A stretch of 64,000 bases of DNA, from the NCBI RefSeq assembly GCF_034140825.1, contig NC_089037.1:35803001-35867000 (forward strand). Direction: 5' to 3'. Of this stretch, positions 44,239 to 55,285 are shown one piece after another. The DNA is from Oryza sativa Japonica Group (lineage: Eukaryota; Streptophyta; Magnoliopsida; Poales; Poaceae). Numbering within the stretch: position 1 is the first letter of the stretch; every line of letters begins with the position of its first letter. The notes under the pieces were generated by a model. The model was not told the origin of the DNA. It saw nothing but the letters and a program-made list of their open reading frames with translations, and did no database searches. The position numbers were made by a program, and so were the translations under genes.

Positions 44239-45504
44239 CTCCTCCAATCCTCTCCTTCGCCGGTATACAGTTTTTTTTAAAGGAAATTCGCCGGTATACA
44301 GTTACCTGCTGCTGCTGCTGCTCACTACTTAAAAAATGTTCCTCAGTGCCGTCTTATCCATGCCGGGTTTTTTAATAAATCGGATAATAGGAAATGTCTC
44401 ATTCATTCAAATATTTTTATATTTTAAAACAGATGGTGTAGTAAATAGTAGAATTTTAAAACAGATGGTGTAGTAAATAGTAGAACCAGCCAAAGGGATG
44501 ATTTTTTTTTCTCGACCATATGTCTCCCAGCCACTACACCCCCCTCCCTCCCTTCTCTCGACCTTATCTCCTACACACCCACTCACTCTCTCCCTTATTT
44601 GAGTTGAAACTTGAAACAATTGAGCAGGATAGGATCACACCTGATAACTTGAAAAGTGTCCGTAATGTAACCAAAAAGTCATGTAAGAGAAGATTTGCCA
44701 CGCTAAAGTCTTTCGTGATGCTATACCAATAGATCCATTTATTGACATGTAAGCTTTTTACGCGTTCGCGAAAGAAAAATCCACAATCCAGTCAAAAATA
44801 AAATCCATGACCTATGACTTACTTGATTAATTAGTTATAAGCACAATAAAATTAGTCGTTGAGGTGAACAGGATAAAATGAGAGGAAATGAACTAGAGAG
44901 GTAAAGCTGAATTTAGGTTACCCCACAACTTTACTACAGACCCAATTTCTGAAACTAAATTTAGGAGTTAGAGCACTACCAAACGAACCGTTAGGCTGAG
45001 TTCTTCTTGGCAACTCCAAATAGCAACTTTCTGGTTTTCGTTGTGAGGCTTGACTAAGTTTATATTACTAGGTTGTCTATCTCGTAGTACTATATTGTGT
45101 CTAATATAGTACTAGCTTTCTATACTTTATAATGGAGGGAGTATACGTAATTTTTTTAAAAAAAATTATGTTTAGCAATTTAATTACACTCACGGGAAAA
45201 GAAGGTAGCTCATCGGAATAAGTTCACTTTGACTATGTTAAAAGTGACCCGAATCTAATCCGTGACTCTGAACCGTAAACCAGAAATCTTGACCCCTAAA
45301 CTGTTAAAACCAGCGCAATTTGACTCCCTGGATGGTTTTGAATGACGGTTTCGCTGACGTGACGACTACGTGGCAGTAAAATATGGGTAACCATGTAATC
45401 TGTCAAATCTTCTTAGTTTGTGCAAGATTTAACAGAGCAACAAGTAATTTAAAACGAGGGGACTCTTTCCAAACACAAGGCCGGCACAACTAATTTGCAT
45501 CAAA
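44239..45504. other. Region upstream of PLAC8 copy 4
   Basis: CGCCGGTATACAGTT is duplicated at 44261-44275 and 44292-44306, around a T-rich stretch. A 32-bp tandem repeat lies at 44421-44484. Between 45225 and 45410 sequence such as GAATGACGGTTTCGCTGACG resembles one half of the MULE-like terminus at 62116. No gene. Confidence 0.5.
44421..44484. repeat. 32-bp tandem duplication
   Basis: The unit ATTTTAAAACAGATGGTGTA... occurs twice head to tail, 44421-44452 and 44453-44484. Confidence 0.85.
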
Positions 45505-47806
45505 CTAGCTAGATGGCCCGCGCAATTGCGCGGCTAGCACCATACAAAATTATATATTTTTTAATATGGTTTTACTTAAAATTTATTAAATAGTTATCTC
45601 ATTGTCTTAAGATCACTTTGCAAGACAAAACCTTATTATCCTCGTGTTTCTAATTTTTATAGTTTTTAAAAATCACATTAGTTGCTACCACTTACTTCTG
45701 TCATATCCTTGTTTATTTACTTGCTCGATCTACCACAATTTCTATTCATTCTTATTCGAACCTTTAAAAATTAGATCTTATAGTTTTCAGAGTTTATTAT
45801 CCCGTTGGGTTCATTTTTATAATTTATAGAAGTCCTATCAAACACTGCCATTATACTCCTCTACAGCCATCCACTGCCTCTTCTCTTTATTGTCATTGAT
45901 ATTTTAATTAAAAATTGAACATAATTATCGTTTAAGTTCATTTTTTTACTTTCTAGAAGTTCCGCCAAAATGTCAACGACTTTGTCACTATATTCCTCTA
46001 CGACTCGCCCGCTGCCTACCTTCTTTATTATCATTGAGATTTTAAAATCAAACATGATTATCATTAGGGTTTATTTATGTACTTTTTAGAAGTTCAGACC
46101 TTTAAAAATTGGACCTTATAGTTTTTAGAGTTTATTGTCTCGTTTGGTTTTATTTTTTAATTTTTTAGAAATCTCATCAAATGTTGCCACTATATTTCTC
46201 TATGACCCGTCTGCCGACCATTTTTTATTATCATTGGGATTTTAAAAATTGAACATAACTATCATTGAAATTTTTTTTTTACTTTCTAGAACTCCCACCA
46301 ACCATCGGCAGCTCTGCCATTGTACTCCTGTACGATTCGCCCGCTGCCTCTCATTTTTATTGTCATTGAGATTTTAAAAATCAAATATGATTATTATTGG
46401 GTTTTTTTTTTCTAGAAATCCCGATAACCGTCTTGACCGATTGCTTCACGACCTCTCTATCATCCTTTATTTTAATCGTCATTAGGATTTCATTTGGTGT
46501 TTTATTAATAGTTTTTAGATATCCCATCAACCGCCACCACTTTACTTCTTTATAGACATGTTAATTAATTAATCTCGTCATATGTTCTAGATTACTCTAA
46601 AGATTAAAAAAATCATAATTCCAATAATTGAACTTCCCATGGTAATATACTAAGATGTGCTAACCTCACTGTTTGTTTAATGTAGGTTTAGAGAGTAATA
46701 TGACATGCTAAGCTGCTAGCATCTCATTGATGTGCTAATTGGGTTTAGTCAATAAGATGGATGCGTCCAACACCTCGCATGCATGCGTTATCGTCGTTTG
46801 TTTTTCATGTGTGCACGCATCATATTGTCATGGGTATGGTGCATGAGACAGACACGGGTGCTAGTTTTACATGTCATTACATTACTACTCAGCTACCGAC
46901 TTACGATTTAGCTTAATCACAGGGAAAATTAGATTTCTATTCTGTTTATATACTGTTAGTATTATAGTAGTATAGTTGTATTTCCTATAAAACCTTTTCT
47001 AAATAAAAATATATTTGGTCCTTTTTTTCCTTTTCCCTCTTATTAACATGAACAAACTTTCGCGTTTATATCACTTCAAAAATTAATTTCCTATTCTGAT
47101 TTGGATGCAAGGTCAGTGTGTGCAATTGGTTCAATTGCTATACGGTTTCACACTCGTATCCGTTTCATCTCTTTAACTTTTTAAATTTTAATTAAATCTT
47201 AACCGTTAATATTCAAGTATACCACAATTCTATCCATGGTTGGTATTTTCTTTATTTTGTTTAATTAACGTGATAATTTCTTTAGAGCAAATATAGCGTA
47301 CAATTTAAGCACATAAATATTTTATTATACATGCATGTATAATTAGATTTAGTGTACAACACTTATCTTCTGTTTCTATAGATAAAATTATAGCATTGTA
47401 ATTTAGTCCTACCATAACCTATTGGAATATATTTTAATCTACCTTTGAGCGCTTAATAATTAACATAATATTTGCTTATTCTTTCGTGGATGAACGTGCA
47501 TGACTCTAATTACAAATTTACAGGCTCAAATGGCCATACGCATGCATGCAAATACATGCATGTCCGACTCCTAGTCAAATTAGTCCAAATACATACATGT
47601 CCGATTCCTAGTCAATCTCTCTAGATGTTTTTTTGTTTGGACTCACGTATTTCCCTGCTTGATCTAGACCATCAAAATCTAGACAAATACGATCCAACGA
47701 CACATATATTTTCCTTTTTCTTCGATTAACGTGGGAATTTCTAGCCTCCACAGCGAACGTGTTGCCTTTTTTCAAAGCTGTTTTAATAATATAATAGACA
47801 TATAGA
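45505..47806 (-). mobile_element. Helitron (non-autonomous, 2302 bp) in the flank of PLAC8 copy 5
   Basis: On the minus strand it starts TCTATATGTCTATTATATTA at 47806. It ends with a hairpin CCGCGCAATTGCGCGGG, a short tail and CTAG at 45505, lying between A (45504) and T (47807). The empty site survives in sister flanks. Joining the outer sides gives CATCAAATTAATACAACAAA, and the flank of copy 6 has CAGCAAATTAATAAATACAA near 53208. The flank of copy 4 has CAGCAAACTAATACAACAAA near 43251. The interior is AT-rich, with repeated units of about 120-180 bases (TACTTTCTAGAA, CACTATATTCCTCTACGACT, ATCATTGAGATTTTAAAA) from about 45640 to 46560. No helicase. Confidence 0.82.
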
Positions 47807-48063
47807 TTAATACAACAAACAACCGATTAAGTGCAGAGAAATTACAAACAAAACCTGACCATGCATACCATATACTTACACAAACTTACAGGAGTACATA
47901 CAGGTATAGATATCAAGTTAAAAAAACTCATAATTAATTTTGAAAAAGATGGATCTAGTAAGATCGATCGATCGTACGCTCCAAAAAAAACATTTTTTTT
48001 TAACTGGACACCACTTCACACGTCCAAGTACGATCGATGATGTACGAGGAGAGATGACGCTAT

Positions 48064-48621
48064 TTAACGGCCCATGTGCTGCACGGCGGGCGCGGCGGCG
48101 GCGCCGCGCTCGACGTTGAGGTGCCAGCCGAGCTTGGGGTCGTAGCCGCGGGCGACGAGCTCCCGGTACTCCTGGCACAGCGCGCAGGACTCGCACCAGC
48201 AGTGGACGCAGCAGTCGCCGCAGGCGGCGTCGGCGAGGCCGTACTGTGCGCGCATCTTGCCCCGGTAGGTGCAGGAGTAGATGCACTGGCAGCCGGTGAC
48301 CATGGCCAGCAGCGCGTACAGCGCGCCGCTGGCGCCGCACGACGTCGAGCCCCTGTCCACGATCTCCGCCACCCTCCCGAACGTGATGCACGGGCACCAG
48401 CACGTCATGCAGCCTGCAGATTAATGTCAATTAGTTAGTTAATTAATTACAGATCAGAATGAATCAGTGTTCATGATATGATCTAGCCATGGCACGGTGG
48501 CCGGCGGCGAGAACGGGAACGTACATAGGCCGCAGTCGTCGAAGCAGTCGAAGAGGCCGGAGGACCAGGCGGCGGAGCCGACGGGGACGCCGGTCACCGG
48601 AGCGGCGCTTGGCTTGGCCAT
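48064..48621 (-). CDS. PLAC8 / FW2.2-like (plant cadmium resistance type) protein, array copy 5
   Basis: Exon 1 is 48525-48621 and exon 2 is 48064-48413, with the intron 48414-48524 (GTACGT...GCAG, phase 1). The product is 148 residues. [20 protein letters not shown] leads to [10 protein letters not shown], then [20 protein letters not shown] with the CCxxxxCPC motif. A membrane segment [18 protein letters not shown] is followed by [45 protein letters not shown] and an Ala-rich tail VQHMGR. Membership in the PLAC8 family implies a membrane protein with two adjacent hydrophobic segments. The transport or size-control function is inferred from homologues only. The promoter has a weaker TATA (TACATAAAG, 48727-48735). 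This copy has the cleanest structure and shortest intron of the array. Confidence 0.92.
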
Positions 48622-49139
48622 TGATCTCCTCCTCCTCCTCCTTCTTCGCCGGTGTACACAGTTACCTGCTGCTGCTGCAAGGATGTGATCAATCGAGTTG
48701 CTGCTAGTGCTGGGAATGGGAGGACGCTTTATGTAGTGCGCCAACGGCGAGTTGATCTGGTAAGAAAGCGTGTCTGCTTCAATTTGATTGGTCGATGCTA
48801 TAATCATGTTTGCTCCGTCGGTCTTCGTTGACCCAATACAGTTGACGGCGGCCAGAAGCAGCACTAGCTAGATTTTTTTTATTTTTTTGAAACTTTTTAT
48901 TTTTTTAATTTTTAAAATAAACTGTTTTAATACCAATTTCAAAATCCCTTTTTTTTATCACGCCACCCCGTCTGACGTGACAAAATATTGCCACGTCACT
49001 AATAGTTACATTGTCACGTCACCAATAGTTGGCATGACAGTTTTAATGTCATGTGAAATTACGTTGGAACACCGCCCAGATTAGTGTGGTATTATTGTTC
49101 CACAACGCACTAGAGTGGTGTGGTATTATTGTTTCACAA

Positions 49140-49233
49140 CGCCAGTCTTCTAGGCATGGGTAAAAGGTTTAGGCTGTGTTTATATACGCCAGTCTTCTAG
49201 GCATGGGTAAAAGGTTTAGGCTGTGTTTATATC
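49140..49233. repeat. 47-bp tandem duplication
   Basis: The unit starting CGCCAGTCTTCTAGGCATGG is repeated at 49140 and 49187 with no visible mismatch over the unit. Confidence 0.85.
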
Positions 49234-49400
49234 CAGGTTTAGCTTCAGATTAATCCTCAATCTGAGGATGTATTCATACACGTTTACCAGCATAGTACTG
49301 TATGTTATTTTTTGCGACGGCATCAAATCGTTTTAATTAGAGCGTGATGCCGTGATCGACATGAGACTAATCAATGCGCGTGCCAGTTGGGATTTAATTA

Positions 49401-49613
49401 GAGCTCATTTTCTACTATTAGTCTATTTTAAAGCCAACATATATTATATTAGTTATAAGGTTGGCTTTAATTTTCTTCTCCTCTCTCTATCTCTATCTTG
49501 GAGCTTGTGTTAAGCTAGCTCTTGCATATAAGAGCCAACACTTTTGATTTCTTGTTATCTTTCTCCTTCACATAAGCTTATAGTAGACTTATAGCTCAAT
49601 ATTATACTTGCTC
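49401..49613. mobile_element. Tourist-like MITE
   Basis: The ends GAGCTCATTTTCTACTATTA and TATTATACTTGCTC are imperfect inverted repeats (GAGC...). They are flanked by TTA on each side (49398-49400, 49614-49616), and the interior carries AAGCCAAC/GTTGGCTT repeats. Confidence 0.7.
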
Positions 49614-50040
49614 TTAGCCACAGTAATAATCCCTCTGGCGTTGATGCTAATTACCTAGCCAACCGGGAGTATCGCCACTATTTTCTCGATCGATTGCCAG
49701 TTCACTTGTATTTTTTTTCTAATCCAGGCCAGTAATATCTTTTTTATTTTCCAGCTAAAATGATATATCTCATGTACGCATAGTACGATTTTCTATTAAT
49801 TTTTTGTATAAATGTCAATCAAATTAAAGATATATCGTTTTCGAAGAAAATATCAAATCATAGCTGTGGTCACAAGTTGTGTGGAAAAGTGAAGTACTAA
49901 CCTGTCTTAATATATACTCCGTAGTAACCTAGAACCGAATTTGATACATTTTATGATTATGAATTTTAACATATATTTGTCTAGATTCGTAGTCTTAAAA
50001 TATATTAAATATATTTCAGATTATTATATATTAGGACCTA

Positions 50041-50166
50041 CTCCCTCCGTAAAAAAACGTTAACCTAGTACTAAAATATTATGTGAAACATGCTCTATAT
50101 ACAGATTCGTTATATTAGGATATGTTATATTCTAGCATTAGATTTGATTTTTTTAGATGGAGGGAG
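50041..50166. mobile_element. Stowaway MITE (126 bp)
   Basis: It starts CTCCCTCCGT and ends GATGGAGGGAG, flanked by the dinucleotide TA on both sides (50039-50040, 50167-50168). Confidence 0.85.
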
Positions 50167-50468
50167 TAGGAAATATGAAACAACGCGTCAGTATCACACA
50201 CTCGCACAACGTACGCAACAAGCTAGGCGATCGAGATATGCTACAGGCCTACAGCGACATGATTCGTGTTACAAACAGCAGGCATTGGTTCGTTTACCAG
50301 CATAGTACGTTATTATTTAGGTTGGGTTATTGGGTTAGGTTAGCTCCCACCATCTTATACTAATACTCCCTCTGATTTTATTATATGATGTTGATTAAGT
50401 TCAAATTTAGACTATCCGGCGCTATACGTAAAAGAAAGGACAGAATATAATATGTAGTGCTTAATTAT

Positions 50469-50695
50469 GGGTGTGTTTAGATAAAAAAAATTTTGGCCAA
50501 AAATATCACATCAAATGTTTGGACACATGCATGGAGCATTAAATGTTGTCTAATTGTACCATGAATTAATTTTAATAAATTCATCTCATAATTTACAGTC
50601 GGAATATGTAATTTATTTTGTTATTAGTCTATATTTAATACTTTAAATGTGTATTCGTATGCTTAAAAAAAATGACCAAAGAACTAAACACGACC
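50469..50695. mobile_element. MITE with GGGTGTGTTTAG / CTAAACACGACC ends
   Basis: Twelve-base imperfect terminal inverted repeats of the GGxTGTGTTTAG type are common in rice MITEs. No clean target duplication was found, so the superfamily is left open. Confidence 0.55.
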
Positions 50696-51640
50696 AGTAT
50701 CGTGTATTTGCACATTTGCATGCAACCTCTAGGCACGCATGGACTGGGAACCGATGAAATTTCTTCGATGTTTCTGCACATCTATTCAAATCCCATGAGA
50801 GGAGAGGAGCCCATCTGAAAGTGCATGCATCTTCATGATCATGGATAACCTTTACGTACACCAACCAAACTTTCCACCACCGAACTGAATTGATCCACTC
50901 CGGTCCGGTCCGGGTCCGACCGAAACAACGACGCGTTGTTGTCGCGTCAACTGCGCTGCCGCTGCACGTGATTGGCGTGCCGTGTCAGTGATGATACATG
51001 CATATACACCGGCTATATATATGCCCGTCAAATACTCAAACCCCAATCCATGGAAAACTTGCAAAACAAAACAAAACAAAAAGGAAAAATGAGTGTCTTT
51101 TGATTTTGCAAGCTTACCAATATATGCCCGCGGCTACTCAGTATTTAAGTATAATCAACCTTGTTTTGCGAAAAAAAAACCTGGTAAATATACAACACGT
51201 ACGGTGATGTTTGGCATTCCATAAAATTTTAGTTCAAAATTTGATCAAACACATCGAGAAAATATTTTTTGGTAAATTTGGTTATGAATTGGTGATATGT
51301 AAATATTCACGTGTTCCATGCATGCATGACGTCCAATGTATCTGCCTCATCCATCATTAATTGGTGCCGTACGTACGCCAACCTGATTTCTTGTTTCTTG
51401 TTCGTTGTCTCGATCCGGCACATCTCCTTCCTCTGCAGAATTTAATCATGGGAGTTTGGAAAAACTTGGAAAGGGTGGGAGAATTCAGGCGGCGATCTAG
51501 TGTCCTTCAGGGGTGGACGAAAAGCTCGTAGCTCGTTTGGCTTATAACAAACTCGGCTCGGCTCGTTTCATTTTTCTAATGAAAATCGGATTCGTTGACA
51601 AGTTAAGAGACCTTATTTGAACTTATTTCAATTGGCCGAT
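50696..51640. repeat. Upstream duplicated block of the PLAC8 array (copy A)
   Basis: This block is paralogous to 55800-56140 (CCAAACTTTCCACCACCG, TTGATCCACTCCG, GAGAGGAGAGGAG) and to 58785-59075 (ATGGGAGTTTGGAAAAACTT, AGGGTGGGAGAATTCAG). It marks the boundary of the unit holding copy 5 and of its sister holding copy 6. No gene was recognised. Confidence 0.7.
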
Positions 51641-52987
51641 CTGCTGGCCCATTTAGCGGCACGCTGAGTCCCTTAAGTGGGCCGGCTGACATCGCCAACC
51701 GAACCAGAAGGCCCGAAGGCCCAACTTTGCTTTGCAGGAGAAGCGAAGGAAGTGAGTACAGTATGGGGTCTGGCCCAGCCTTTCCTTACTACAGGTATAA
51801 GGTGTTTACAACCGTCAGATCAAACGAAACCGACGGTGGCTAATAAATTTGGGGCATATACATCATGCAGATTAACCTAATTAACCATCATCACACACAT
51901 CTTAATTTGGAGATTTACAAGATTATCAATGGCGAGGTTAATAATTAGGGGATCTTTAGTAATGCAGGTCGTAATTTTGAAGTCGTGGAGAACGAGTAAT
52001 ACAAATGTTGTTGATATATATTTCCAGGCTAGCTTGGCCACTGAAGTAAAGACCGAGTTTAATTTATATTATTAAAAAATTCTAGGTCGTTGATAGTACC
52101 AGTAGTTGACAATGCACTATTGTATAAGCGTGGATACGGCTATACGCGTACTAATTAAATCTTACTGAATGAGGTTAGATGCGCGTTGTTTAATTGCTTG
52201 TGTCGTCTACCACACATCGTCAAAAAGATGAAGTGTCGTTCCTTCCGAATTTTCAGCAAAACATATAGCTAGACGTAGTTTTCATAAACTCTAGTACTAG
52301 ACACTACTCTTTCAATACATACACCATTATTTTATACTTAAATTTAATACTATTTATCTCACATGATGTCTTGAATGTTGCGTAGAAACCATATCTCATG
52401 CAAGATATGGTTTCCTTCTCTTTTCTCATTTATTCACTTGCCACATCATTTTTCATCTTAGTTGGTAGCTTATTTAATGTTATGGATATCATCCTAATCA
52501 TTTGGTTGAAAATGGTCTAAATTATTAGAACTCGTGATATATGCGAAATGAACCTAACAGTGCATTTTTTTTACCCTACAAATCTGCGTACTATAAGTTT
52601 CACAGCCAACGACGCTTTGTTTGGCCAATTATTTAAGTACGAAGTATACACAATCTCGTTGACCCATCACCATCATAACCACATGCTGCCAACGAAACAC
52701 AAGATTAGCTAGCTTGATCTGCATGTTGTCGGTCAACAAGGAGGATGGACACAGGTTACAATTAATATGAGAAAACATAAGAAATGTTATCGATAACCCT
52801 ACCTTATTGAAAATAATTATCATGGTATAAGCGTCTTTGTTTCAGAAATATCATCATCATTAGGTTTCCGTTAGCAACTATCCGTTAAGTGTTATAAAAA
52901 GATCATTTTACCTCTATTTAGTGTTATGAAAATTATCCGTTACAATAATTTAGTGTAAAGAGCAACCTACAAATTAGTACAGTCATA
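51641..52987. repeat. Duplicated downstream flank of PLAC8 copy 6
   Basis: This flank is paralogous to 41950-42960 and to 33000-33189 joined to 37461-38150. Shared phrases include GGCACGCTGAGTCCCTTAA-like text, GTTTACAACCGTCAGATCAA and GAGATTTACAAGATTA. It lacks the MULE, giving an empty-site comparison. No gene. Confidence 0.75.
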
Positions 52988-53089
52988 ACACCTACAAATT
53001 TAGTGCATTATATTGGATCAAACACCTACAAATTTAGTGCATTATATTGGATCAAACACCTACAAATTTAGTGCATTATATTGGATCAT
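52988..53089. repeat. 34-bp tandem repeat, three copies
   Basis: The unit ACACCTACAAATTTAGTGCA... begins at 52988, 53022 and 53056, essentially identical. A single diverged version (CCTACAAATTAGT) precedes it, and the sister flank at 43070 has one copy only. Confidence 0.85.
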
Positions 53090-53508
53090 GTGCTTTGGAA
53101 AAATAATATGTCAAATCTTATTAGTTTGTGCAAGATTTAATAGAGCAACAAGTAATTTGAAATGAGAGGAGTCTTTCCAAACACGGGGCCGGCAGCTAAT
53201 TTGCAGCAAATTAATAAATACAACAAACAATTGATTAAGTGCAGAGAATTACAAACAAAACCTGACCATGCGTCACCATACTTACACAAACTTAATTACA
53301 GGAGTATATAGAGGCATAGTAGATAGTATCAAGTAAAAAAACGCATATAATTAATATACCACTTATAAATTTCTTTTAAAAAACTGGATACTATAACTAG
53401 CTCCCAAAAAAAAAACTTTTTTTTAACTGGACACCACTTCACACGCCCAAAGTACGATCGATCGATGATATGATAGATACGAGGTGACGCTATAGCTAGC
53501 TAATCCAT

Positions 53509-54168
53509 TTAACGGCCCATGTGCTGCACGGCGGGCGCTGCGGCGGCGGCGGCGCCGCGCTGGACGTTGAGGTCCCATCCGAGCTTGGGGTCGTAGCCGC
53601 GGGCGACGAGCTCGCGGTACTCCTGGCACAGCGCGCACTTGTTGCACCAGAAGTGGACGCAGCAGTCGGCGCAGGCGGCGTCGTCGCCGAGGCCGTACTG
53701 GGCGCGCATCTTGCCCCGGTAGACGCAGGAGTAGACGAACTGGCAGCCGGTGACCGTCGCCAGCAGCGCGTACAGCGCGCCGCTGGTGCCGCACGACGTC
53801 GACCCCCTGTCCACCATCTCCGCCACCCGCCCGAACGTGATGCACGGGCACCAGCACGTCATGCAGCCTGCAGATCAATGTGAACTAATAAGTTAGTTAC
53901 AGATCAGAACTAACGAATCAGTGTTCATGATATGATCTAGCACAGTAGAGATTATCTGCACTACTGCTGATGTAGTAGTAGACATTAACGTGGGGATCCG
54001 AACCCACGTGTCAGCTACGGCTACTGCATTAGTAGTACTACGGAGGATTTGCATATGATCTAGCCATGGCACGGCGGCCGGCGGCGAGGACGAGGACGTA
54101 CATAGGCCGCAGTCGTCGAAGCAGTCCAAGAGGCCGGTGGACCAGGCGGCGGCGCTTGGCTTGGCCAT
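53509..54168 (-). CDS. PLAC8 / FW2.2-like (plant cadmium resistance type) protein, array copy 6
   Basis: Exon 1 is 54102-54168 and exon 2 is 53509-53867, with the intron 53868-54101 (GTACGT...GCAG, phase 1). The product is 141 residues. The N-terminus [20 protein letters not shown] is ten residues shorter than in copies 3-5, having lost the PVTGVPVG stretch. [20 protein letters not shown] carries CCxxxxCPC. The membrane segment [18 protein letters not shown] follows, then [46 protein letters not shown] and a poly-Ala tail VQHMGR. TATATAAAG at 54303-54310 lies about 135 bases upstream. An in-frame upstream ATG (54225) exists, but the start conserved among sisters is preferred. The intron holds a 112-bp insertion. 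Confidence 0.9.
53941..54052. mobile_element. 112-bp insertion with 11-bp flanking repeat in the intron of PLAC8 copy 6
   Basis: ATATGATCTAG occurs at 53930-53940 and again at 54053-54063. Sister introns have a single copy and no insert. On the minus strand the insert contains GTGGGTTCGGATCCCCAC, which looks like a tRNA T-arm (stem, TTCGGAT loop, stem), so a tRNA-derived short retroelement is possible. No convincing A-box was found. Confidence 0.6.
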
Positions 54169-54718
54169 CGATCTCCTACTTTCCTTTAATTTCCTTCGCC
54201 GGTGTACAATTACCTGCTGCTGCAAATTAAGGATGTGATGGAGTTGCTGGTACCTTAATTAGCTTGTGGTGGGAATGAGCATGAGCTGGGAGTGAGGGGA
54301 CGCTTTATATAGTGCGCGAGCGGCGAGTTGAACTCTGGTATGTGTGTATGCTTCGAATTGATTGGTCGGATCAATGCAGTAATCATGCACGCATGTTTGA
54401 CCGGCCGGTCCAACCACCGTTTCGTTGACCCAATACAGTTGACGGCTCGCTGCCAGAAGCAGCACTAGCTAGCAGCCAAATATAACCTTGGTAAGGTCGT
54501 GTTTACTTCACCTCCAACTATCTTCAACTTCCAACTTTCCATCACATCATATCCAAAACTTTCCTACACATATAAACTTATAACTTTTTTTTCAAACTTC
54601 CAACTTTCCACAAACTTCCAACTTTTTTCAGAAACTAAACACAGCCTACCTACACTTCGAGCGTAATCCTTAACCTGAGGATTTGTTTGATCAATTTTAT
54701 TTTCTTTTTTTAAGGTAA
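54169..54718. other. Upstream region of PLAC8 copy 6
   Basis: It contains the TATA block at 54303-54310 and then a MITE-like piece at 54495-54646 bounded by GGTCGTGTTTACTTC and GAAACTAAACACAGCC, with repeated AACTTTCCA/CTTCCAAC motifs. No gene. Confidence 0.55.
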
Positions 54719-55285
54719 CTAGCTGGGTACCCGCTCAAATTGCGTGACTAGCATATGTACAAATTTATCTGCTTTTTATATATGACTTTTATTTAAAATT
54801 TGTTAAATAGCTTGTATCTTGTTGTCATCTTTGAAAGGCCGAACATTATCATCCCGTGTTTCTAATCGTATAGTTTTTACCAGTTACTCCTTTATCACAC
54901 TACCAGTTGTGTTACTCGTATTTGCTTAATCTACCACGGCTTCTATTCATCCTACTTGGGACATTTAAACACTAAATCTTGCATTTTTAGAGTTCATCGT
55001 CTTATTGGGTTTCGTTTTTACGATTTTCAGAACACCTGTCAAACATCGTTACTGTACTCCTCTACGATCCATATGTTTGTCTCCTCTTTTACTGCCATTG
55101 AGAATGAAACATAATTATCGTTGGGTTTATTTTTTTTACTTTGTAAAAGTCCCACCAAACCATCAACGACTTCACCATTGTACTTCTCTATGGCCCGCCC
55201 GCTATTTCTCCTCTAATTGTCATTAAGATATTAAAATATCAAACATGATTATTACTGCAATTTATTTATTTATTACTTTCTAAAT
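54719..55285 (-). mobile_element. Helitron 3' fragment
   Basis: It begins CTAGCTGGGTACCCGCTCAA after an A and aligns along its length with the CTAG-proximal part of the Helitron at 45505 (TTTAAAATTTGTTAAATAG, TTCTAATCGTATAGTTTT, CTGTACTCCTCTACGAT). The opposite (5' TC) end is not recognisable, so it is truncated or decayed. Confidence 0.65.

Larger units (their letters stand above)
48622..50040. other. Upstream region of PLAC8 copy 5
   Basis: No gene. It contains the promoter to about 48740, then T-rich sequence and two near-copies of TGTGGTATTATTGTT(T/C)CACAACG at 49084-49139, followed by a 47-bp tandem duplication and a Tourist-like MITE. Confidence 0.5.

Noticed and set aside
52988-53089. 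CRISPR-like repeat
   Set aside because: Repeats are directly adjacent with no spacers, and the context is a plant nuclear genome.
53980-54040. Possible tRNA gene suggested by the T-arm-like hairpin
   Set aside because: No acceptor stem, D-arm or anticodon arm at the right spacing. Kept only as a possible tRNA-derived insert.
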